9,328 bases of DNA, from NCBI GenBank assembly GCA_002385745.1, contig DGEC01000113.1, positions 1 through 9,328 of the forward strand, in the 5' to 3' direction. Positions 1 to 5,349 of this stretch are shown here, piece after piece (position 1 is the stretch's first letter; every line of letters starts with the position of its first letter). This stretch comes from Firmicutes bacterium UBA3936. GTDB taxonomy: Bacteria; Bacillota; Dethiobacteria; Dethiobacterales; Dethiobacteraceae. The notes below the pieces were generated by a model. That model searched no databases. It was given only the letters and a program-made list of their open reading frames with translations, and was not told where the DNA came from. The position numbers and the translations under genes are program-made.

Positions 1-5
1 CCTAA

Positions 6-19
6 AGTGTCTTGACACT
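6..19. repeat. Short perfect inverted repeat at left edge
   Basis: AGTGTC and GACACT face each other with two bases between them. As RNA this would be a 5-bp stem with a CUUG tetraloop, followed by T-rich sequence to about position 50. It could be the weak terminator of a gene to the left, a small operator, or chance. It sits about 45 bp upstream of the -10 element of the DUF134 gene, too far to be its -35 region. Confidence 0.35.
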
Positions 20-58
20 ATCGGCTTCTTTTAACTTATTTCTTTTTTCCCTGTAAAA

Positions 59-67
59 TGGTATGAT
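59..67 (+). promoter_or_regulatory. Extended -10 promoter of the DUF134 gene
   Basis: TG at 59-60, one base, then TATGAT at 62-67 form an extended -10 element. The matching -35 position (about 39-44) is poor, which is tolerated for extended -10 promoters. The predicted transcript start is near 74, about 30 bases before the TTG start codon at 105. The ATG at 63 lies inside this -10 element, so it would not be in the transcript. Confidence 0.5.
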
Positions 68-104
68 ATATGTAAGTACAACAGCAGAAAGGGGCAAAAG
101 CAAC

Positions 105-575
105 TTGGCCAGGCCGCCGAAATGGAGAAGAATTGAATTTATTCCTGATATACAACACTTTGTTCCCTTTGACGCGAAAAGGGGCGGGTATGAAGAAAAC
201 ATTCTTAAAATTGAGGAAGCAGAAGCCATCCGCCTGAAGGATTTGGAAAGGCTGGACCAGGAAGAGTGTGCAGCACGGATGGAGATATCCCGGCAGACAT
301 TTCAGCGCATTCTGCATAATGCCAGGAGAAAAATTGCCGACAGCCTAGTAAACGGTAAAGCCATCCGGATAGAAGGCGGTTATTTTACCCGCAATATTTG
401 CCTGGTGCGTTGTCTTGGCTGCGGCAGGGAATGGGAAGAAAGATATGAAAACTATGAAAAAATTAAAAGCGGTGAATTCAGCTGCCCGGTTTGCGGCTCA
501 AAAAAAGTCGCCTGCCTTAATGCCGGCCGGCATAAATTCTGCCGCCGCAGCTGCTGGCGGCGCAGGGGAAGCTAA
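105..575 (+). CDS. DUF134/UPF0251 family DNA-binding-like protein with cysteine-rich C-terminal tail
   Basis: A 156-residue protein of the DUF134 (UPF0251) family, presumed to bind DNA; no target or ligand is established for it here. It starts with the family's typical MARPPK motif. A helix-turn-helix resembling sigma region 4 spans about residues 35-80 (EAIRLKDLE, then SRQTFQRIL). A cysteine-rich tail follows: C103/C106 and C127/C130 form two CxxC knuckles like a zinc ribbon, followed by C137, H143, C146 and C150. I chose the TTG at 105 because AAAGGGG lies about 10 bases upstream, the resulting N-terminus fits the family, and the upstream ATG at 63 lies inside the likely -10 element. It converges on the zinc-type transporter operon and shares a terminator with it. 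Metal or redox sensing by the tail is inference only. Confidence 0.85.
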   Translation: MARPPKWRRIEFIPDIQHFVPFDAKRGGYEENILKIEEAEAIRLKDLERLDQEECAARMEISRQTFQRILHNARRKIADSLVNGKAIRIEGGYFTRNICLVRCLGCGREWEERYENYEKIKSGEFSCPVCGSKKVACLNAGRHKFCRRSCWRRRGS

Positions 576-662
576 AAACTCCCGTTGAAGCCGGGAATGA
601 GATAATTACGGCAGAAATAGAAAGAATTTGGCAAAGAATTGTGCAAACAGTGCGAAGCGCCT

Positions 663-691
663 AAAAAAAACCGGCAGAATTGCCGGTTTTT
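663..691. terminator. Bidirectional Rho-independent terminator
   Basis: CCGGCA (671-676), loop GAAT and TGCCGG (681-686) form a GC-rich stem. It is flanked by an A run on the left (663-670) and a T run on the right (687-691), so both strands read as a hairpin followed by U residues. It lies between the convergent DUF134 gene and the permease gene and can serve both. It abuts the permease stop codon at 693-695. Confidence 0.85.
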
Positions 692-692
692 C

Positions 693-1508
693 TTAACCGT
701 ATTGGCTGCGGAGCCTTTTTATAATATGGGCGCCCGCATAAATTGCCGCGGCAAACAGGGCAATGGCCGCCCCTGAGGGAATTTGCAGGCTGTAGGAAAG
801 CCACAGCCCGCCCAGGCAGGAAAGCAGTGTAATGACACCTGCGGCAAGCATGACTGTCTTCAGGCTGCTGCCAATAAGACTGGCTACTGCCGCCGGTGCC
901 GTCAAAAGCGCCATGACAAGAATGATGCCCACTGCCCGTACAAGTATGACAATAGTCAGCGCTGCAACCACATTTAAAAGCCCGGCAAGCAGTTTGGTGT
1001 TAACCTTTAAAACAGCGGCAAATTCCGCATCAAAGAGATAAACACTGAGATAATTATAATAAGCTGTAACAAGAAACAGGACAATAAAATCTATAATTAA
1101 AGCCAAAAGCAAATCTGTTTTTGTAACTGTCAGAATGTCACCGAAAAGATAAGAGGCCATATCGGGTGGATAACCAGGTGTCAAGGCAATGAAAAGAACC
1201 CCCAGGGCCATTCCGGCTGCCCAGAAAATGCCCGTTGCCACATCTGATTCCTGTTGCGACCTTTCACCAAGGATGCTAATGCCGAGGGCGGCTGCCACGG
1301 CAAAGAGGAAAGCGCCAATGAGCGGCTCAATCCCCAGCAAATAACCAAGGCCTATCCCGCCGAAGGAAATATGGGCAATGCCTCCGCTTAACATGACCTG
1401 CTTTTTTAAGACAATTACAGTGCCTACGATGCCGCAGCAGGCGGAAATTAAAAGGGCGCAGAAAAGAGCATTCTGCAGAAAAGAATACTGTAAAACCGCC
1501 CTTAACAT
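693..1508 (-). CDS. znuB: ABC-3 family metal permease (ZnuB-like)
   Basis: Membrane subunit of a divalent-metal ABC importer of the ABC-3 family (ZnuB/AdcB/MntB group), which would carry the ion across the cytoplasmic membrane. The 271 residues are nearly all hydrophobic helices, about eight or nine by eye, starting around residues 10-35. The segment MLSGGIAHISFGGIGLGYLLG near residues 39-59 and the LTAPAAVASLIG stretch near the last third are typical of the family, and the length is normal. The ATG sits inside the end of the ATPase gene (7-bp overlap), with GGAGG nine bases upstream, so the two are probably translationally coupled. It is the last gene of the operon and ends against the bidirectional terminator. 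Zinc is the likely substrate from family and context, but manganese cannot be excluded. Confidence 0.9.
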   Translation of the reverse strand: MLRAVLQYSFLQNALFCALLISACCGIVGTVIVLKKQVMLSGGIAHISFGGIGLGYLLGIEPLIGAFLFAVAAALGISILGERSQQESDVATGIFWAAGMALGVLFIALTPGYPPDMASYLFGDILTVTKTDLLLALIIDFIVLFLVTAYYNYLSVYLFDAEFAAVLKVNTKLLAGLLNVVAALTIVILVRAVGIILVMALLTAPAAVASLIGSSLKTVMLAAGVITLLSCLGGLWLSYSLQIPSGAAIALFAAAIYAGAHIIKRLRSQYG

Positions 1509-2272
1509 GTGGCATCGCCTCCATGGCTGCGCAGGACCCGGTGGGGGACGCCATGGGCAATCAGATCGACGGGGCAGCCGAAAGTTTTGTGAATAATATC
1601 CTCACTGATTTCCGGTTCTCCGTGATAATAGAGCTTTTTGTTCAGGCAGGCGATATTTTTTATGTAGGAGGATATTGCCGCCAGATCGTGGGTTACAAGA
1701 ATGATGGTTGTATGTTGATTGATCTGCTTTAAAATTTCGTAAATCCTGTTTTTGGCTTCACTGTCCAGGCTGGCTGTCGGCTCGTCCAATAGCAGAAGAC
1801 GCGGTTCGGCAGCTAAAGCCCTGGCTAAAAGGACTTTCTGCAATTGGCCGCCGGAGAGCCGGACAACCGGCTTGCGCCGCAGCTGTGTAATCTGCAGTTT
1901 ATCCATAATATCTCCGGATATTCTGTAATCGTTTTTTTCATAACGCCTGAAGGGTCTTCCGCCGCCCTTCAGCCTGCCCGATAAAACCACATCCTCCACG
2001 GTAATGGGAAATGCTCTGCGGAAACTGGAAAACTGGGGTACATAGCCAATGGGCTCCTTGTATTGGCTATTGTTCTTGCCGAATATTTTTATTTCACCCT
2101 GTACAGGGGTAACAATTCCCAGTATTGTTTTGAGCAGCGTGCTTTTTCCGCCGCCGTTGGGCCCGATAACGGCCAGAAAGTCATTTTCGGCAGCGGACAA
2201 ATTGACAGCGGAAAGAGCGCATGTCCGGTTATACTTAACGGTCACATTTTTTAATTCCAGTGCCTGCGTCAT
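1502..2272 (-). CDS. znuC: Metal ABC transporter ATP-binding protein (ZnuC-like)
   Basis: Cytoplasmic ATPase that powers the metal importer. All ABC motifs are intact in its 256 residues: Walker A GPNGGGKST (37-45), Q-loop glutamine Q80 in YVPQ, signature LSGGQ (139-143), Walker B LLLLDEP (159-165) and switch histidine H195 in VTHD. Length and motif spacing fit the ZnuC/AdcC group. The start ATG at 2272 follows a modest ribosome site (GGGG about eight bases upstream). The gene begins 42 bp after the receptor gene ends and overlaps the permease start by 7 bp, the usual znuA-znuC-znuB order. There is no internal promoter or terminator in the 42-bp gap, so it is expected to be controlled from the operator upstream of the receptor gene. 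Confidence 0.92.
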   Translation of the reverse strand: MTQALELKNVTVKYNRTCALSAVNLSAAENDFLAVIGPNGGGKSTLLKTILGIVTPVQGEIKIFGKNNSQYKEPIGYVPQFSSFRRAFPITVEDVVLSGRLKGGGRPFRRYEKNDYRISGDIMDKLQITQLRRKPVVRLSGGQLQKVLLARALAAEPRLLLLDEPTASLDSEAKNRIYEILKQINQHTTIILVTHDLAAISSYIKNIACLNKKLYYHGEPEISEDIIHKTFGCPVDLIAHGVPHRVLRSHGGDATC

Positions 2273-2314
2273 ATTATTACCCCAATCTCAAAGCCAAAGT
2301 CTCCCTTTAAATGC

Positions 2315-3193
2315 TTACTGCAGGGAGGCTGTAATTTTGGCGGTAATATCTCTTAAGTTTTCAATATAGTCGGAAGCGAGGGGATTTATTTGTACGGCAT
2401 TGCCGCCTATTTCGGCGGCCAGAGTGCGGGCCTGGCGGCTGTCGTGTTCCGCCTGGTAAAAAACGGTTTTCAGTTTTTTCTCCCGGGCAAGGTCGATAAT
2501 ACGCTGCAGGTCCGCAGGGGAGGCGTTTTTGCCCTCATCTTCAATTGCCACCATTTCCAGACCGTAATCGTCGGCATAATAGCCTAGTGACGGGTGGTAA
2601 ATAATAAAGGTATTTTCATTCAACCCCTCATACTGGGCGGCAATTTCCCGGTCAAGATTATTTAAATTTGCAATGTAGCGGCGGGCATTTTCCCGGTATG
2701 TACCGCTGTTTTTTTTGTCTGCTGCAGCCAGTTTTTCCGCCATTATTTCCACCATCAGAGCCGCCCTTTGCGGTGAAAGCCAGATATGGGGATCCCTTTG
2801 TCCCGGTGAAAACTCCCTTTCCGAATAGACTTCCCTTACTGCAGCGGCAAGGTCTACTATTTCCGCTTGCTTGTTGCCGCTTTCCAGCCAGGGGAGGATG
2901 GAGCTTTCTTCAGCCGGAACACCAATGGCAAAATAAAGGGCGGAACGGCTAAGAGCTTCCATATCCTGCGGCACAGGAGCATAATTTTCCGGGCTTTTCC
3001 CGGGCGGTATGAGTATGACTACATTGATACTGTCGCCTGCGATTTCCCGGATAAAAGCCGCCTGGGGCACTATGGAAACAGCAACAGCTAGCCTGTCGTC
3101 TGAATTTTTGCCTGCGGCGCAGCCGCCGGAAAGCAAAAGAAGCAGTGCCGGCAATAACAATAAAAAGCCTGAAATAATAAGATTCTTTTTCAT
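2315..3193 (-). CDS. znuA: Metal-binding lipoprotein, solute-binding subunit (ZnuA/TroA-like)
   Basis: Surface lipoprotein of the cluster A-I (ZnuA/TroA) family that captures the metal for the permease. The 292 residues begin with a lysine-containing signal peptide and a long leucine stretch ending at a lipobox-like SGGC with C25. The usual Leu at -3 is Ser here, although Leu residues lie just before it. Family landmarks are PPGKSPENYAP (63-73), YFAIGVPAEE (87-96), DPHIWLSP with H136, YHPSLGYYADDYGLE with H200, and INPLASDY (269-276). Two metal-site positions look altered: Glu69 where ZnuA usually has the first His, and Asn270 where an Asp is common. The His-rich loop of many zinc receptors is absent. 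GGGTGAT precedes the ATG. It is the first gene of the operon. Zinc specificity is therefore inferred from operon context. Confidence 0.9.
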   Translation of the reverse strand: MKKNLIISGFLLLLPALLLLLSGGCAAGKNSDDRLAVAVSIVPQAAFIREIAGDSINVVILIPPGKSPENYAPVPQDMEALSRSALYFAIGVPAEESSILPWLESGNKQAEIVDLAAAVREVYSEREFSPGQRDPHIWLSPQRAALMVEIMAEKLAAADKKNSGTYRENARRYIANLNNLDREIAAQYEGLNENTFIIYHPSLGYYADDYGLEMVAIEDEGKNASPADLQRIIDLAREKKLKTVFYQAEHDSRQARTLAAEIGGNAVQINPLASDYIENLRDITAKITASLQ

Positions 3194-3213
3194 CCAATCA
3201 CCCGGTGTCGGTC

Positions 3214-3246
3214 AACTGTAGTTGCAAATCATTTGCATCTACAGTT
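3214..3246. promoter_or_regulatory. Fur/Zur-family type operator, 33-bp palindrome
   Basis: A core of TGCAAAT-C-ATTTGCA (3223-3237) forms a perfect 7-1-7 inverted repeat, the geometry of Fur, Zur and PerR boxes. It is extended by AACTGTAG (3214-3221) and CTACAGTT (3239-3246), giving 15 of 16 matching pairs around the centre at 3230; only 3222/3238 mismatch. It covers the predicted start (near 3242) of the znuA transcript and ends 3 bp from the -10 box, so binding should block transcription. Zur is the likeliest regulator given the genes; no regulator gene is in the window. Confidence 0.8.
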
Positions 3247-3248
3247 TT

Positions 3249-3277
3249 ATCTTAAATATCTCCGGGGCAAAAGTCAA
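3249..3277 (-). promoter_or_regulatory. Sigma-A type promoter of the znuACB operon
   Basis: On the minus strand TTGACT (3277-3272) and TAAGAT (3254-3249) are separated by exactly 17 bp. The predicted start falls near 3242, inside the palindromic operator, giving a leader of about 50 bases before the ATG at 3193. Confidence 0.75.
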
Positions 3278-3303
3278 ACAGTTTTTCGGTTCAAAGCAGG
3301 CGG

Positions 3304-3332
3304 TGGACAAAGCTTTTCCGACAATGTACAAT
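3304..3332 (+). promoter_or_regulatory. Sigma-A type promoter of degV
   Basis: TGGACA (3304-3309) and TACAAT (3327-3332) are separated by 17 bp. It is divergent from the znuA promoter, with about 26 bp between the two -35 boxes. The transcript would start near 3339, about 43 bases before the degV ATG. Confidence 0.6.
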
Positions 3333-3381
3333 GATTTAAAGTACAAATGCTAAAAAACCGTTCTTGTGCGGGAGGGGAATA

Positions 3382-4245
3382 ATGATAAAAATTATGGTCG
3401 ACAGCACATGTGATCTGCCGGAAAGCATAATTAAGACATATGATATCCGGGTTCTTCCCCTGAAAATCTCCCTGGAAGGGAAAGAGTACCGGGACAAAGA
3501 GACAATACAAGTTGATGAGGTATATGCTGCTATGCGCCGGGGCATTATTCCACGGACATCACTGCCCAATCCCCGGGATATATATGCTATGTTTGAGGAT
3601 TACTGCACAAAAGGGCAGGATTTTATCTATCTGGCTTTTTCTTCCGCCCTGTCCGGGACCTGCCAGCTGGCCTGTTCAATATTGAAGGAATTTAAAGCAA
3701 GATATCCTTTAATTAATATGAAAGTAATTGACACAAAGGCAGGCTCTGCCGCAACCGGGCTGATTGCTTTGCGGACACTGAAGCTGATTAAAAGCGGGTG
3801 TAGTTTCACAGGCATTGTAGAAAAAGTACAAGAGCTTGCAAAGGGTGTGGAGCATATATTTACAGTTGCGGACCTCAACTGGCTGGTAAAAGGAGGCAGG
3901 CTCAGCAAAGCGAAGGGACTGATTGGCAGTATTCTTGACATTAAGCCGATTATTCATGTAAACGACGGTTATATGGAAGTGATTAAAAAAGTCAGAGGCG
4001 GGAAAAAGGTTCTTGAGACAATTGTTGATATAATGGCTGAGAGGGGTGCCAGTCTTAAGAACCAGATAATCGGCATCAGCTACGCTGCCGATGCGGCCAT
4101 TTCAGAACAGATGAAAGAATTAATCAGAGAACGGCTGGGCTGCAATAATTTTATGATAAACAAAATAGGCAGTGTTTTGGCCGCCCATTTAGGTATTGGC
4201 GGTGTTGGTGTCTTCTTTTTTAATAAAAATGTGCCGGTCCTATAA
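3382..4245 (+). CDS. DegV family protein (FakB-like fatty-acid binding)
   Basis: A 287-residue DegV family protein. Members bind a long-chain fatty acid and, where studied, act as the FakB subunit that presents it to the kinase FakA for acyl-phosphate formation in phospholipid synthesis; no fakA is visible here. Family motifs are DSTCDLP (7-13), TSLPNP (59-64), SSALSGT (87-93) and KGGRLSKAKGLIGSILDIKP (170-189). The Ser/Thr of the TS and SSxLSGT motifs are those known to hold the carboxylate. I chose the ATG at 3382 because GGAGG lies six bases upstream and MIKIMVDST matches the family N-terminus; a TTG at 3364 would add six residues ahead of the ribosome site. It is divergent from znuA with its own promoter and appears monocistronic. 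Lipid specificity cannot be read from the sequence. Confidence 0.9.
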   Translation: MIKIMVDSTCDLPESIIKTYDIRVLPLKISLEGKEYRDKETIQVDEVYAAMRRGIIPRTSLPNPRDIYAMFEDYCTKGQDFIYLAFSSALSGTCQLACSILKEFKARYPLINMKVIDTKAGSAATGLIALRTLKLIKSGCSFTGIVEKVQELAKGVEHIFTVADLNWLVKGGRLSKAKGLIGSILDIKPIIHVNDGYMEVIKKVRGGKKVLETIVDIMAERGASLKNQIIGISYAADAAISEQMKELIRERLGCNNFMINKIGSVLAAHLGIGGVGVFFFNKNVPVL

Positions 4246-4381
4246 ATATCAGGCGGAGGCGGGACGGGTGATCCGCAGCAGTCCGAAACTGTTCAAAGCA
4301 GTCTTTTGAGCTGAAAGGCAGCATAGACTGCCGTTATTGCAAAGCAACAGGGAATACGCGAGTCCGGGGGAGGTGTTCTTG

Positions 4382-5152
4382 TTGAGGATTGCCCTGGTGG
4401 CGGATATTCACAGCAATCACATTGCATTTTCAGCCGTTTTGGATCATCTTAGAAACAATAATGTTGACAGTGTTTTCTTCCTTGGCGACTATATATTCGG
4501 CGGCAGCGGAACAAAGGAAACAATAGATTTGCTGAGGGCATATGACGACTATCCTCACATAATAATATCCGGCAACAAGGAAAAATACATCGTCCCCGTT
4601 GAGCAGCGGGCGGACTTTATTCTGCCTTTTTTATATGATATGTACGACGAACTTGCGGCGGAGGATTTGAAATTTATAAAAAGCCTGCCCGATGAACTGA
4701 CAACAGAAATTGGGGGTTTTTCTGTCCATATTTGCCACAATCCTGAGCTGAAGAACGGCAGGCGTGTTTTTCATATAGTTGACAGGCTGAAAAGAGAACG
4801 AAATACTCCCAACCTGGATGCCCTGCAGGAAATAGCACGACAGATGAAAGAGGATATCTGTATTTTCGGGCATTATCATGTGTTTATGGATGAAACCGTC
4901 GGCGGGAAGCGTTTTATCTGCCCCGGTTCGGCAGGGCTGCCCCTGAACGGCGACCGGAGGGCGCAGTACATGATCATAGAAATAGCAGGGGGAAAGGTTG
5001 CCGCGGAAAAACAATTTGTCAGCTATGATTACCTGGCACTGGTGGACGACTTTGAAAAGAAAGGCTACATTGAAAGGCACCGGGAGTGGGCAATGAATAT
5101 CATAACCAGCATGTTGACGGCCAGGAACTATATCGGCACTTCCGCAGACTGA
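4382..5152 (+). CDS. Calcineurin-like metallophosphoesterase (YfcE/PF12850-like)
   Basis: A 256-residue cytoplasmic metallophosphoesterase; no signal peptide or membrane segment is visible. The two-metal site is mostly present: D8 and H10 in ADIHSN, D36 in LGD, N65 in GNKE, H119 in ICHNP and GHYH (163-166). The usual GNH is GNK here, so the catalytic His of many family members is Lys66; this position also varies in YfcE-like members. After PGSAGLP (181-187) there is a C-terminal extension of about 60 residues without a motif I recognise. The TTG at 4382 is chosen because GGAGG lies eight bases upstream and MRIALVADIH is the normal family start. A TTG at 4379 is possible, and a GTG at 4373 overlaps the ribosome site. 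Substrate unknown: phosphodiester, nucleotide or protein phosphate are all possible. It lies 136 bp after degV with no clear promoter between. Confidence 0.82.
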   Translation: MRIALVADIHSNHIAFSAVLDHLRNNNVDSVFFLGDYIFGGSGTKETIDLLRAYDDYPHIIISGNKEKYIVPVEQRADFILPFLYDMYDELAAEDLKFIKSLPDELTTEIGGFSVHICHNPELKNGRRVFHIVDRLKRERNTPNLDALQEIARQMKEDICIFGHYHVFMDETVGGKRFICPGSAGLPLNGDRRAQYMIIEIAGGKVAAEKQFVSYDYLALVDDFEKKGYIERHREWAMNIITSMLTARNYIGTSAD

Positions 5153-5168
5153 TGCCGGAGCACCGGCA
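5153..5168 (+). terminator. Weak hairpin after the phosphoesterase gene
   Basis: TGCCGG, loop AGCA and CCGGCA form a 6-bp GC-rich stem directly after the TGA stop. It is followed only by GTTTGGCAGTTT rather than a run of T, so termination would be inefficient or depend on other factors. The following sequence contains a tandem 8-bp GGCAGTTT repeat. Confidence 0.35.
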
Positions 5169-5200
5169 GTTTGGCAGTTTGCAGTACAAAGCCTGAACTT

Positions 5201-5215
5201 TGTGAGCTGCTCACA
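5201..5215. promoter_or_regulatory. Perfect 7-1-7 palindrome upstream of the htpG promoter
   Basis: TGTGAGC and GCTCACA flank a single T. The palindrome lies 12 bp upstream of the htpG -35 box, centred about 56 bp before the predicted start, a position used by activators. The half sites resemble TGTGA/TCACA of CRP/FNR proteins, but the spacing is 5 rather than 6. The regulator is unknown. Confidence 0.35.
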
Positions 5216-5227
5216 GCAGTTAAAGCC

Positions 5228-5257
5228 TTGACAATCAATAATATTTTTTGGTATATA
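5228..5257 (+). promoter_or_regulatory. Sigma-A promoter of htpG, consensus -35 and extended -10
   Basis: TTGACA (5228-5233) is a perfect -35 box. TATATA (5252-5257) follows after 18 bp and is preceded by TG plus one base (5249-5251), an extended -10. This is a strong promoter by sequence. The predicted start near 5264 falls in the CIRCE element. Confidence 0.8.
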
Positions 5258-5261
5258 ACAG

Positions 5262-5288
5262 TTGGCACTCTCCTAATTAGAGTGCCAA
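5262..5288. promoter_or_regulatory. CIRCE operator (HrcA binding site) for htpG
   Basis: TTGGCACTC, nine bases, then GAGTGCCAA form a perfect 9-9-9 inverted repeat. It matches the CIRCE consensus (TTAGCACTC-N9-GAGTGCTAA) except for one symmetrical A-to-G/T-to-C change. It covers the predicted transcription start, so HrcA would repress htpG until heat or misfolded protein relieves it. As RNA the same repeat would form a hairpin in the leader. Confidence 0.93.
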
Positions 5289-5349
5289 TCTACTGTCGGC
5301 AGCGGTGCTTTTGCGCAGCCGCTTTACTTTCAAGGGAGGATGATCTAAT

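Noticed and set aside
1..60. Insertion sequence end at the left edge based on the AGTGTC/GACACT palindrome
   Set aside because: Only one short palindrome is visible, with no transposase and no second end.
3325..3345. TGTAC and GTACA arms over the degV start region as an operator
   Set aside because: Only 5-bp arms with an 11-base gap, and they partly consist of the -10 box itself.
3289..4301. 11-base string GTTCAAAGCAG present at 3289-3299 and 4291-4301, and AGTACAAAGC present near 5183 and 8080
   Set aside because: Matches of this length among a few intergenic regions can occur by chance; there is no longer shared unit, no target duplication and no transposase.
4257..4381. Possible riboswitch or terminator between degV and the phosphoesterase gene (GCAGTC at 4298-4303 with GACTGC at 4326-4331; GGCAG and CTGCC around 4317-4332)
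   Set aside because: The stems are short and mutually exclusive, no T run follows, and I recognise no known RNA family.
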